Source of the DNA: PKWO01 sp036561005
GTDB lineage: Bacteria; Pseudomonadota; Gammaproteobacteria; Burkholderiales; Burkholderiaceae_D
DNA length: 64,000 bases
Reading direction: 5' to 3'
Assembly: GCA_036561005.1 (NCBI GenBank)
Contig: DATBQE010000172.1
Span: 6,252 to 70,251 of the forward strand
The notes under the pieces are model-generated. The model was not told where the DNA came from and ran no database searches. It saw only the letters and a program-made list of their open reading frames with translations. Shown here piece after piece: positions 54,537 through 63,466 of the stretch. The position numbers and the translations under genes were made by a program. Position 1 is the stretch's first letter. Each line of letters starts with the position of its first letter.

Positions 54537-55085
54537 ATGACAATGAACCCGATTTTCAAACGTTACTTTGCGCTTGTAAGCTTTGTATTGCTTGCTGCAT
54601 GTGCTACCCAGGCGCCAAGCTCCGACAGTTGTGTCGGCAACGTAATCGTACCGCCCGCCGGCTTGGTCGCCAGCTCAGACGATGCATTGCTGCAAAAAGC
54701 AATCGGCGCGCCGACCAAGGGCGCATTGTGCAAGGGTCAGGTTTTTGTCGCAGAAAAGGAAGTCACCGTCTATCGCGTGTGGGATGCGGCGAAGTCCTAC
54801 ACCTTGTTCGGTAGCTGGTGGTCGTTTTCATTGCCGCAAGGTCCGCGTGACCAATACAGAGCGCAGAACGATATCTGCCCCGAATGGAGCCCGTTGAATA
54901 AAATGAGCGCCTGCACACTCAAAGTCGGCGCCAAAATTGTTGTCGGCCCCGGCCAAAGCGCGCAATGTACGGCAGCATTGCTGCCCGCGTCGGCAGTCAA
55001 TCAGGTATACATACCCAATGACAGTCGCAACAACGTACTTTACGTGGACCGCTGCACTGACGGCGCCGACTGGCCAGCCGAGTAG
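54537..55085 (+). CDS. Lipoprotein of unknown function
   Basis: A 182-residue lipoprotein: signal YFALVSFVLLAAC with lipid Cys near residue 22. The mature part contains FVAEKEVTVYRVWDAAKSYTLFGSWWSFSLPQG, NDICPEW, MSACTLKVG, SAQCTAALLPAS and a closing YVDRCTDGADWP, so at least six Cys could pair. An ADP-ribosyl-type or toxin-like function cannot be claimed from this. The next gene is 438 bp away. Start could be ATG 54537 or 54543. Confidence 0.65.
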   Translation: MTMNPIFKRYFALVSFVLLAACATQAPSSDSCVGNVIVPPAGLVASSDDALLQKAIGAPTKGALCKGQVFVAEKEVTVYRVWDAAKSYTLFGSWWSFSLPQGPRDQYRAQNDICPEWSPLNKMSACTLKVGAKIVVGPGQSAQCTAALLPASAVNQVYIPNDSRNNVLYVDRCTDGADWPAE

Positions 55086-55523
55086 AGTAACAACGCCGCG
55101 AACTTTGCTACGGACGTGGAGCGGAAAAGGCCACTGCAGGCAAACCTCATCCGAGCCCAGGTTGAACGAACCCGCCAACACTTGAGCAATACCGCACGAG
55201 GCTATGCCAACCCATTGTGGCCGGCGCAGCCTCCTTCACACCACAGTCGGTCCCATGACTTCTGTCTGCTTCACAAGTTGAGCGCAGGTCGTATGCGAAA
55301 TCTGCGATCAAAAAGCAGTGTAAAACATCGCCACTGTTAATCGTTCCAAATCATGTGGCACAATGCAGCACGTACATGATTCCTCACTGTCGGCAAAAGA
55401 TTCGAATCGGCCATAAAAAAACAATTGTGACGGAACGGCTTTGACTTCTGATTCAGGCATTCGTCACTCGCACGCGACGTCCGCTTCGTCGCCTAGCATT
55501 GGTAAATTCTCGGGGGAGTAGCA
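55086..55523. other. Intergenic region, no gene seen
   Basis: About 438 bp. Short open frames here lack ribosome sites and family resemblance. A GGGGGAG-type ribosome site is just upstream of the ATG at 55524. Presumably it holds the promoter of the NHL-repeat gene. Confidence 0.4.
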
Positions 55524-58229
55524 ATGAACAACAAGAAAACGGTGGTGGCGTGTGTGTTTGCAGCGCTGTTGGGTTCCGCCTGCGGCGGCACTTCAATCCC
55601 CGATGGCGGCGCGGCAGGAGTTCAATCAAAACAGATTGATCGCACTCGCAAGAGTGCCGCAGCCAATTACCAGTTGGTTGTCCAGCAGTTGTATGTATCC
55701 TATTTTGGCCGCCCGGCCGATCCAGCCGGATTGGTCAACTTTGAAAATGCCCTCGCTGCGACAAATGCCCCGACCGACATTGAAGGCGTGGCAACCGAGT
55801 ATGCCACTAACCCTGCACTGAAATCGCTGGTGGATAGTTTCGGCATCAGCAACGAATCGAAATCTTTTTATGGTACGGGCACGACCACTGCCTTCGTGAC
55901 CGCCGTATTTCAGAATACCTTGAACCGTTCGCCACAGACAGCGGGCCTCGATTTCTGGATCAATGCGATCAACAGCGGGCAATTGAGCCAGGGTGACGCC
56001 GCCCTGTCCATCATGGCGGGCGCGCTCGGCAATACGACAGCACAGGGCAAACTCGACGCGCAACTGATCAGCAACAGGCTCAGCATCGCCTCCTATTTCA
56101 CCAGTCAAGTATCGGCGTTCGGCCTGGTCGGCAAATATTCCGGAGCAAGCGCCGCATCCAACGCACGCACTTTATTGAGCGCCGTGACTGCCACGACCAA
56201 TATTTCCTCCTACCAGGCGAATGCATCCGCCGCTGCCGCTGCCATGACCGGACCGGGCCCAGTAACCGAGTTGCTTGCCGGCGCCATGGGCGGCCCTGGC
56301 GATATGGACGGCACAACGGCCAACGCACGATTCAATCAACCACAAGGCGTGGCTTGCGATTCCCAAGGTAACATTTACGTGGCCGATTCGTTGAACAACA
56401 CGATACGCAAGATTGCGGCAAATGGAACAGTCAGCACCTTCGTCGGGTCGCCCGGCGTGGCCGGCGCAACCGACGGCAACGCTGCAACTGCACTGTTTTC
56501 CTTCCCCACTTCGCTGGCGGTCGACCCGGCGGGTAATTTGTTCGTGTCCGACACGGGGAACGATACGATTCGCAAGGTCACGCCCAGCGGAATCGTGTCG
56601 ACGGTTGCCGGCCAAGCCGGCCTTCGCGGTTACGCCGATGGCGCCGGCGCGGCTGCGACATTTAACTATTTGGGTGGCATAACCATAGACGGCGCAGGCA
56701 ATCTACTCGTGATTGATACCTTCGCTGTGCGCAAAATCACACCGAGCGGCAGCGTCACCACGTTTGCCGGTGCGACCAATGTCAACGGTGACGTTGACGG
56801 CACGGGCACCGCTGCACGCTTTCACTACCTTGGCGCAATTGCCATCGACAAGAGCGGCAATTTCTATGTCACCGACACTGTTTCCAACGACGTTCGCAAG
56901 ATCACGCCGGCCGCCGTGGTGACCACGCTCGCAGGGCTGGCCGGCACCGGCGGCAGTGCCGACGGCACCGGCTCCGCAGCCCGCTTTGCCTATCCTTATG
57001 GTGTGGCGGCCGATGCCGCGGGCAACGTCTACGTCAGCGAACGAAGCAATGACCTGATCCGCAAAATCACACCCGCCGGCGTCGTGACGCGTTTCTCCGG
57101 CGTCATCCCGCTGGTACAGGACAGTGCCGATGGCGGCCTGAACGCGGCGTCATTCAATCAGCCGGCGGGCATCTGTTTTGACCCCGCCGGCAATCTGCTT
57201 GTTGCCGATACCGGCAACAGCCTGATTCGCAAGATCTCGCCGGCTTCCGACGTGACCACGGTAGCCGGTGTGCGTCCAAACGCAGCACACGTTGACGGCG
57301 CGGGCGCGAGCGCACGCTTCAATGGCCCCGGCAACATGACTACCGACAATGTCGGCAACATCTATGTGACCGAATTCGACTACACGATCGCCAAAGTGAC
57401 TCCGGCCGGGATCGTCACCACGTTCGCCGGTGATGTGGGTGTCAACGGAGCACTGGACGGGACAGGAACAGCGGCAAGATTCAATGGCGTTGCAGGCGTC
57501 GTCGGCGATGCTTTCGGAAACATCTTCCTGACCGACAGCGGAAACGACGTGGTCCGCAAGATTGACTCGAATGGCGTAGTGAGCACGCTGGCAGGCACGT
57601 TCGGCGCGACGGGCAGCACGAATGGCGTCGGACAGGCGGCCAGATTCTCCTCGCTGGGCGGCATTACCATCGATAGCAACGGCAATCTGTATGTGGCCGA
57701 CACCTACAATGCGCAGATACGCAAGATAACGCCTGACGGCTCTGTCAGCACCTATGCCGGCAGCTTCGAGCAGTTGAACCCCACCAATGGCTTCCGGACC
57801 TCGGCAACCTTCTTCCAGCCCCGGGCAATCGTTGCCGATTTGGCCGGGAACATCTACGTTTCCGACGGCAACAATACGGTACGCAAAATCGACGCATCGG
57901 GCAACGTCACCACCGTTGCGGGCGCAGCGGGAGTCGAAGGCTACGCGGACGGCCCGGGCTCCAGTGCGCTATTCAATTCTCCCGGCGACCTTTGTGCAGA
58001 TGCGAAAGGCAACATTTACGTCGTTGACTATCTCAACCTCGTGGTGCGAAAAATAAGTCCTGACGGCGTGGTATCGACGATTGCCGGCATTGTCAACCGT
58101 GGCGGTTTTTCCGTTGGAACGAGTCCGACCTACCTCGGACGGCCCAGAGGTATTGCCATATACGGCACCACACTTTACGTATCGACCGAGAACGGTATCG
58201 CAGCTATATACAATCTGGCTGCGACCTGA
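55524..58229 (+). CDS. DUF4214 lipoprotein with 11 NHL-type repeats
   Basis: A 901-residue lipoprotein: signal with lipobox LLGSAC near residue 16. Residues ~45-235 are a DUF4214-type module (QLYVSYFGRPADPAGLVNFE, AVFQNTLNRSPQTAGLDFW), very like that of the GH16-like protein at 47 kb. From ~250 on come 11 repeats of about 56 residues, each with a NIYVADSLNNTIRKI-like core and a TFAG or TVAG turn. These would form one or two beta-propellers. NHL propellers bind proteins, glycans or nucleic acids; the ligand here is unknown. Confidence 0.85.
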   Translation: MNNKKTVVACVFAALLGSACGGTSIPDGGAAGVQSKQIDRTRKSAAANYQLVVQQLYVSYFGRPADPAGLVNFENALAATNAPTDIEGVATEYATNPALKSLVDSFGISNESKSFYGTGTTTAFVTAVFQNTLNRSPQTAGLDFWINAINSGQLSQGDAALSIMAGALGNTTAQGKLDAQLISNRLSIASYFTSQVSAFGLVGKYSGASAASNARTLLSAVTATTNISSYQANASAAAAAMTGPGPVTELLAGAMGGPGDMDGTTANARFNQPQGVACDSQGNIYVADSLNNTIRKIAANGTVSTFVGSPGVAGATDGNAATALFSFPTSLAVDPAGNLFVSDTGNDTIRKVTPSGIVSTVAGQAGLRGYADGAGAAATFNYLGGITIDGAGNLLVIDTFAVRKITPSGSVTTFAGATNVNGDVDGTGTAARFHYLGAIAIDKSGNFYVTDTVSNDVRKITPAAVVTTLAGLAGTGGSADGTGSAARFAYPYGVAADAAGNVYVSERSNDLIRKITPAGVVTRFSGVIPLVQDSADGGLNAASFNQPAGICFDPAGNLLVADTGNSLIRKISPASDVTTVAGVRPNAAHVDGAGASARFNGPGNMTTDNVGNIYVTEFDYTIAKVTPAGIVTTFAGDVGVNGALDGTGTAARFNGVAGVVGDAFGNIFLTDSGNDVVRKIDSNGVVSTLAGTFGATGSTNGVGQAARFSSLGGITIDSNGNLYVADTYNAQIRKITPDGSVSTYAGSFEQLNPTNGFRTSATFFQPRAIVADLAGNIYVSDGNNTVRKIDASGNVTTVAGAAGVEGYADGPGSSALFNSPGDLCADAKGNIYVVDYLNLVVRKISPDGVVSTIAGIVNRGGFSVGTSPTYLGRPRGIAIYGTTLYVSTENGIAAIYNLAAT

Positions 58230-58305
58230 TAGTTGGAATTGCAGAAGTAGGCGCGCCACTCGTACCGGACACAAATCGCGTATCCGGTGCGTGCAAGATC
58301 GAATT

Positions 58306-58398
58306 TGGTGCCTGAGACCGGAATCGAACCGGTACGCCCCCTCTCGGGTAAGCGGCGGATTTTAAGTCCGCTGTGTCTACCAATTTCACCACTCAGGC
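58306..58398 (-). tRNA. tRNA-Leu (anticodon TAA)
   Basis: Acceptor stem GCCTGAG/CTCAGGC is perfect, the 3' ACCA is encoded, the anticodon loop reads CTTAAAA (anticodon TAA), and a long variable arm typical of leucine tRNAs follows (CCGCTTACCCGAGAGGGG region). The T-arm GGTTCGATTCC is canonical. It lies 76 bases after the end of the NHL gene, which is on the opposite strand. Confidence 0.97.
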
Positions 58399-58763
58399 CA
58401 GGTTCACTTTGTGCCGAACGGCACGCAAAGCGTCATTGACATTATAGACGCGCATTGCGGCCGGCGAGTTGCCACCATGCCATATAACGAGGCGCGATTT
58501 TAACATCGTATTAACCACACCGCGTGTAGGGAGCGCTTGAACGCCCTTCCCGGGCCAATTTGTCGATTTGCAGACAACTGAAATCGACAATTTCAATTTT
58601 CATAATAATCGATTGCGAGTGTCCAATGCGATGAAAATCCGTCGAACTTACCTCTATCTGCCACGACATTGCACGATTTGGTGACTTCAGGATGCCATGT
58701 CACAGCCTTGTCACATCCTTTCTATAGTCTCTGCGCTCAATATCGGCCATTGGAGGTGTGACC
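58399..58763. other. Divergent intergenic region
   Basis: About 365 bp between tRNA-Leu (minus) and the glycosyltransferase gene (plus). It is AT-rich around 58570-58670. GGAGG is at 58751-58755, eight bases before the ATG at 58764. No gene is supported. Confidence 0.4.
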
Positions 58764-59951
58764 ATGCGGATTTTGATGATATCGGACGTTTATTTCCCTC
58801 GCGTGAACGGGGTGTCCACGTCGATACTGACTTTCCAGCAGGAGCTTGCAGCCCAAGGGCATGAGGTGCACATCGTCGCGCCTCATTATCCGGCGGGACA
58901 CCCGGAGGAAGCGCATATTTCGCGTATCGAATCGGGATACGTGATGCTGGATCCGGAAGACCGTTTGATGAAATCCGCCAAAATCCACGAGTTGACGCCG
59001 AAATTTCACAAGCACGAATTCGATATCGTGCATATTCAAACACCTTTCCTTGCGCACTACGCCGGCATCAAATTGGCCCGCGCACTGGATGTGCCGACCA
59101 TCGAAACCTATCACACCTTCTTTGAAGAATATCTGTATCACTACGTGCCGCTGCTGCCGAAATTCATTACGCGCCGCATCACGCGCAGTTTTTCGCGTTC
59201 GCAGTGCAACTCCGTCAACGCGGTGATTGTGCCGTCCACGGCGATGAGTTCGGTATTGACACAATACGGCTGCACCACGCCGATTCATATCGCACCGACC
59301 GGCATCCAAATGTCAAAGTTCGAGTCCGGCATGGGGTCGCGCTTCCGCGCCAAGCACAATATTCCAGAAGACCGCCACTTGCTGCTGCATGTAGGCCGCG
59401 TCGCACACGAAAAGAACATTGGCTTCCTGCTCGGCATGGTGGCTCAGTTGAAGGTCGATCACCCTCAAGTGCTGTTCCTGATCTGCGGCGAAGGCCCGGC
59501 CAAGACTGACCTGGAACAGCAGGTCAAGCGTATGGGGCTGGCAGATAATGTCATGTTTGTCGGCTACCTCGACCGTGAAACTGAACTGCTCGATTGCTAT
59601 CGCGCCGCCGACGTCTTCGTGTTTGCCTCCCGCACCGAAACCCAGGGCCTGGTACTGCTGGAGGCGATGGCGCTCGGCGTCCCCGTTGTGTCCACGGCAG
59701 TCATGGGGACCATCGACATCCTCTCGCCCAAACGCGGGGCACTTGTGGCGGAGGAAAACACGGAAGACTTCTCAGCCAAGGTATCGCGTCTGTTGAACAA
59801 CCGTGAACTCCGCCTGTCGATCGGCGACGAAGGACGGGCTTATGCGCAGACATGGAGTGCGCCGGCGACGGCGCGACGTGTGGTCGACATTTACCAGGGC
59901 GTCATCGAGGCGCGCAATACCGGTCTGGCACCTGCAGTAAGCCCTTTGTAG
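58764..59951 (+). CDS. GT4-family glycosyltransferase
   Basis: A 395-residue GT-B glycosyltransferase. The N-terminus ISDVYFPRVNGVSTSILTF and YHTFFEEYLYHY, then VIVPSTAM, resemble glucosyl-diacylglycerol synthases and related lipid glycosyltransferases. The donor site has LLHVGRVAHEKNIGFLL and the E-x7-E motif ETQGLVLLE. It likely moves a hexose from a nucleotide sugar to a membrane lipid or other acceptor; the acceptor is inferred. GGAGG fixes ATG 58764 over a GTG six bases earlier. It stands alone. Confidence 0.88.
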   Translation: MRILMISDVYFPRVNGVSTSILTFQQELAAQGHEVHIVAPHYPAGHPEEAHISRIESGYVMLDPEDRLMKSAKIHELTPKFHKHEFDIVHIQTPFLAHYAGIKLARALDVPTIETYHTFFEEYLYHYVPLLPKFITRRITRSFSRSQCNSVNAVIVPSTAMSSVLTQYGCTTPIHIAPTGIQMSKFESGMGSRFRAKHNIPEDRHLLLHVGRVAHEKNIGFLLGMVAQLKVDHPQVLFLICGEGPAKTDLEQQVKRMGLADNVMFVGYLDRETELLDCYRAADVFVFASRTETQGLVLLEAMALGVPVVSTAVMGTIDILSPKRGALVAEENTEDFSAKVSRLLNNRELRLSIGDEGRAYAQTWSAPATARRVVDIYQGVIEARNTGLAPAVSPL

Positions 59952-60030
59952 CGGGGCATCGTTTCGAAGGTAGCCAGCACGTCAGCGCGCGAAGGTGCAT
60001 AATTGTGACAACTCCGCTACGGGAATCTCC

Positions 60031-60453
60031 ATGACTGCGACACCTTTGTTCCATCTCGCCTTTCCGGTTCACGACATCGACCAGGCGCGCGCATTCTACG
60101 GCGTACTGCTGGGCTGTACCGAGGGACGCAGCGCACCCGATTGGGTTGATTTCAATTTTTATGGGCATCAGATCGTGGCGCATCTGGCTCCCGATGAAGT
60201 CGGCCACCGCCAAACCAGCGCGGTCGATGGCGAGCAAGTACCGGTGCGCCACTTCGGCGTCATTCTGCCCATGGACCAGTGGGATGCGTTGGCGCAGAAA
60301 CTGCAGGGCGCAGGGATCGATTTCATCATCGAACCAAGCATACGCTTCAAGGGTCAGCCCGGAGAGCAGGCAACCATGTTCTTTCTTGATCCCTCGGGTA
60401 ACGCGCTCGAGTTCAAATCGTTTGCCAACATGGACCAAGTATTTGCCAAGTAG
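60031..60453 (+). CDS. VOC-family (glyoxalase-fold) protein
   Basis: A 140-residue VOC protein: LFHLAFPVHDIDQARAFYGVLLG leads, a metal-ligand-type His is in FHLAF, another in VRHFGVILPM, and the closing MFFLDPSGNALEFKSF is typical. The layout fits small dioxygenase-like or glyoxalase-like members; a reaction is not assignable. Start at 60031 follows the family; the frame opens earlier at 59995. It converges with the decarboxylase gene (49 bases between stops). Confidence 0.85.
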   Translation: MTATPLFHLAFPVHDIDQARAFYGVLLGCTEGRSAPDWVDFNFYGHQIVAHLAPDEVGHRQTSAVDGEQVPVRHFGVILPMDQWDALAQKLQGAGIDFIIEPSIRFKGQPGEQATMFFLDPSGNALEFKSFANMDQVFAK

Positions 60454-60502
60454 GAATTGACGCGCCAGCAGCTTGGCCAACTGCCTGCGCGTCCTGTTCG
60501 CA

Positions 60503-62173
60503 TTACGCCGACTTCTGCAGTCGCCGTACACCGTCTACATAGCGCTGCAACGTTTGCGACAACACGCCTGCCGGAATCATCGCCTCGATCAGTTGAAACG
60601 TGCCGCGCCTGCTGCGCGCCTTTTTCAGCGCATCGCGCAATTCGCGGCGCGTACTGACGCGATACCCTTCCCCGCCGAGCGGCACAGCCATGTCGGCAAA
60701 ATGCCAATCGCTCAACTTGGTGAAGGCTGATTCGGGCTGGAAAGTACGCAGCATTTCCCAACTGCAATTGTTAAACACAATCACGATTGGGTCCCAACCG
60801 TAGCGTTGGCAATTTCCAAGTTCCCAGCCGGTCATCTGGAAAGCGCCGTCGCCAACCATGATTAACGGCCGCTGGCCCTTCCCGGCCTGCAGTCCGAGGC
60901 CGGCAGGTATGCCATAACCCATGGTCGCATAGTAGCCGGGGGCAACCAGCGCGGTGTTTTCGATATCGAGTGCGGTGAACAGGCAATCGCCGATGTCCGA
61001 TGCGACCGGCATACGGCCGAGATCGGCCATCGAGTCGTTGATGGCGCGCGCTATGTCCATCGGCGCAATCGGCTGGTCGTCGGGAATTAAATCGCGCGGA
61101 TAACTTTGCGCGCTCATTTTTGCATCTCGATCTGATTGAATCGGCGAAGCACTACTTGCGGTGCGGCGCAGATGCCTGACTTTCTTGAGCAAGCCGTCGA
61201 CCAGCGCCTCCAGCGGCATGTCTGGATACACGTGATAGCCCATCGTAACGCGGCCATCGAGGGCAAGAATGCTCTTGCGCATGTCAATTTTTTTCTCGGA
61301 GACGCCAAAGTTCGTATCCGACAGAATCACGCCCAGCATCAATAGCGCATCGGACGATTCGACCGCCTGCGTGATATCGGGCGCGCCGGCCACGCCAAGG
61401 TAGGTGCCGAAGTAGGTATCGAGCAGCGGTGTATCGGCGTCGGCCAGCAAACCGCGTCCCATAAAACTGGTGACCACGGGAAGCTTGAGCATGTGCGCCA
61501 GCTGCGCCACCTTGTGTTCGATCCCGAAGCGTCGGATCTCGATGCCGACCATGAGCATCGGCGACTGCGCCTCGTCAAGCCGGGCCAGCAATTCATCGAC
61601 GCAGGCGCCGAGCGCGTCGGTGTCGTAACCGGGCGGCGGGTTCATCCCCACCGGCTCACAGTGCGCAGTAACCAAATCGCGCGGCAATTCGATGTATACC
61701 GGGCGCGAATGCGTGATGCAGCTGCGCAGCACGCGCGCAATGTCCGCCGGCGCGCGCTGCAAATCGTCCAGTACAACCTGGTCGCAAGTGATTTCCCTGA
61801 AGATCGCAAGCTGCGAATCGAGTGTCTTGGTTTGATGATGCAGCAGCAAGCCATTCTTGCGCTCGCCCGCACCGGGGGCGCCGGAAATAACCACAAGCGG
61901 CACTTTTTCGGCATACGATGAGGCAACCGCGTTGACCATGTTGAGCGCACCCGCTCCGTAGGTCACGACGGCGACTCCCAGGCGCTTGTGAAAGCGTGCC
62001 GCAGCGTCCGCCGCAAAACCGACACCGGGCTCATGGCTCAGAGTGAATAGCGGCAGGATGCCTGACTCTTCAATCTGTTTAAAAAAGGCCAATGCAAAAT
62101 CACCGGGGATACCGAAAATTTCGCCCGCGCCATGGTCTTTCAACGCATGTAGTAAAGAGTGAGACAAGTTCAT
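60503..62173 (-). CDS. Thiamine-diphosphate 2-keto-acid decarboxylase (indole/phenylpyruvate decarboxylase-like)
   Basis: A 556-residue ThDP enzyme. The N-terminal FGIPGDFALAFFKQIEESG and the catalytic Glu region LSHEPGVGFAADAAAR are those of phenylpyruvate/indolepyruvate decarboxylases (Azospirillum IpdC type). The C-terminal ThDP-Mg site is GDGAFQMTGWELGNC...VIVFNN. It would decarboxylate aromatic or branched 2-keto acids to aldehydes. ATG 62173 is preferred to one 15 bases upstream. The UbiT-like gene ends 11 bases upstream, so both are on one transcript. Confidence 0.88.
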   Translation of the reverse strand: MNLSHSLLHALKDHGAGEIFGIPGDFALAFFKQIEESGILPLFTLSHEPGVGFAADAAARFHKRLGVAVVTYGAGALNMVNAVASSYAEKVPLVVISGAPGAGERKNGLLLHHQTKTLDSQLAIFREITCDQVVLDDLQRAPADIARVLRSCITHSRPVYIELPRDLVTAHCEPVGMNPPPGYDTDALGACVDELLARLDEAQSPMLMVGIEIRRFGIEHKVAQLAHMLKLPVVTSFMGRGLLADADTPLLDTYFGTYLGVAGAPDITQAVESSDALLMLGVILSDTNFGVSEKKIDMRKSILALDGRVTMGYHVYPDMPLEALVDGLLKKVRHLRRTASSASPIQSDRDAKMSAQSYPRDLIPDDQPIAPMDIARAINDSMADLGRMPVASDIGDCLFTALDIENTALVAPGYYATMGYGIPAGLGLQAGKGQRPLIMVGDGAFQMTGWELGNCQRYGWDPIVIVFNNCSWEMLRTFQPESAFTKLSDWHFADMAVPLGGEGYRVSTRRELRDALKKARSRRGTFQLIEAMIPAGVLSQTLQRYVDGVRRLQKSA

Positions 62174-62184
62174 GGTTGCTTTCG

Positions 62185-62661
62185 TCAAGAATGTTTTTGC
62201 ATCGCATTCTTCAGCGTGCTGTAGATCTGCGCCGGTGCCAGGCTGTCCATATCGAACAGCGGACCTTCTATGCCTTCTATGATGCGTTTCACGAGCCGCC
62301 CGAGTTCGATGTCGCCATCGACGACAAGGCGGCGCGCAGCCAGTAGCGCCTTGATATTGGTCTTGCGTTGCGCCAATAACAGAAAATCGTGACTGCTGGC
62401 GGCAAGAGTCAGGTCGACGTGCGCGCGCGCATGCAGCGGCACAAACGCGCCGTCAGTCCATTGGAAGACGAAAATCAAATTGCTATCGGTGACCTTGACG
62501 CGAAACTTGCGGCCTTCAATGGACTGCTGCATTTTTTTCGACAAGTGCCTGATCAGGGCAAGATTGAGTCCTGTCGCGACCACCAGCGAACCAGAGTATT
62601 CGGGCAGCAACGCGAGAAGACTGCTTACCGGATCAATGGTGGCATGCTGTCCACGATTCAT
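62185..62661 (-). CDS. SCP2-domain protein, UbiT-like
   Basis: A 158-residue SCP2 lipid-binding domain protein: LNLALIRHLSKKMQQSIEGRKFRVKVTDSN, then DLTLAASSHDFLLLAQRKTN, LVVDGDIELGRLVKRIIEG. It resembles UbiT (YhbT), which assists ubiquinone synthesis without oxygen together with UbiU and UbiV, but these are not in the window. It could instead carry another lipid. GGAG is six bases before ATG 62661; longer reading frames are unlike the family. The decarboxylase gene follows after 11 bases. Confidence 0.8.
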   Translation of the reverse strand: MNRGQHATIDPVSSLLALLPEYSGSLVVATGLNLALIRHLSKKMQQSIEGRKFRVKVTDSNLIFVFQWTDGAFVPLHARAHVDLTLAASSHDFLLLAQRKTNIKALLAARRLVVDGDIELGRLVKRIIEGIEGPLFDMDSLAPAQIYSTLKNAMQKHS

Positions 62662-62910
62662 GGCGAACTCCACATACTCGGCGGCACGCAGCCATTGAAG
62701 GAATAGAATATGCTCATTGACGGCGAGAGCCAGGAAAGACGAAACAAGCGAGACAAAATGATGCCGTGACCAGCATTGCATCACTATGGCCGCGTGCGGC
62801 TGAACGCGCCTTGACGTAGATCAAGCACCGGCGAATCGTTGTGAGAATCCGAAGCCGCAACGCGATGCGCGGATCGCAAAACTTTTAGCGGGGGGAATTG
62901 AATGGGCAAG

Positions 62911-62936
62911 AAAAAGCCCACACATGGCGGGCTTTT
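62911..62936 (-). terminator. Rho-independent terminator after tRNA-Cys
   Basis: Stem AAAAGCCC/GGGCTTTT with a nine-base loop, followed on the minus strand by a T run. It lies 11 bases downstream of tRNA-Cys and also has the symmetry to act in both directions. Confidence 0.75.
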
Positions 62937-62947
62937 CCGAATCAACT

Positions 62948-63021
62948 TGGAGGCGGGGACCGGAGTCGAACCGGTCTACACGGCTTTGCAGGCCGCTGCA
63001 TAACCGCTTTGCTACCCCGCC
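62948..63021 (-). tRNA. tRNA-Cys (anticodon GCA)
   Basis: Acceptor stem GGCGGGG/CCCCGCC is perfect, T discriminator and CCA encoded, anticodon loop CTGCAAA (GCA), T-arm GGTTCGACTCC. Last gene of the tRNA-Gly/tRNA-Cys cluster. Confidence 0.97.
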
Positions 63022-63126
63022 GTTATGACTTTCTTGTTCGCAGCATTGTAACTGCGATTTCGAACGCGTGCTGATCGAAGCGTGCTGCCGGAATATGACG
63101 CAAAACTGTGTCGCGCCAAGAAAACC

Positions 63127-63202
63127 TGGAGCGGGAGAAGAGTCTCGAACTCTCGACCTCAACCTTGGCAAGGTTGCGCTCTACCAACTGAGCTACTCCC
63201 GC
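63127..63202 (-). tRNA. tRNA-Gly (anticodon GCC), copy 1
   Basis: Acceptor stem GCGGGAG/CTCCCGC, anticodon loop TTGCCAA (GCC), T-arm with AGTTCGAGACT, and encoded CCA. Sequence is identical to the copy at 63317-63392. Confidence 0.97.
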
Positions 63203-63265
63203 ATTTCAATTTATTGCAATTGCACTTGCTGTCGCAGCCAAATCACATCACACCGATCCGGCCTA

Positions 63266-63306
63266 AAATAAAAAAGGAAGCCACGTCTAGGTTACCCTGG
63301 GCTTCC
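63266..63306 (-). terminator. Terminator-like hairpin between the two tRNA-Gly genes
   Basis: On the minus strand GGAAGCC pairs with GGCTTCC across a 17-base loop, followed by TTTTTTATTTT. It lies between the two tRNA-Gly genes, so it may stop or reduce reading through from the first into the second. Confidence 0.6.
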
Positions 63307-63316
63307 CTTGGAATCC

Positions 63317-63392
63317 TGGAGCGGGAGAAGAGTCTCGAACTCTCGACCTCAACCTTGGCAAGGTTGCGCTCTACCAACTGAGCTACTCCCGC
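63317..63392 (-). tRNA. tRNA-Gly (anticodon GCC), copy 2
   Basis: Same sequence as the copy at 63127-63202 over the whole 76 bases including CCA. It is the first tRNA downstream of pgsA, 74 bases past the pgsA stop. Confidence 0.97.
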
Positions 63393-63466
63393 ATCGACAA
63401 CAAGCGAGCATTATAGCCGGTTGGCGGGCTTTGTCAAGCGCCTTGCCATCCGGCACGACCATCTTT

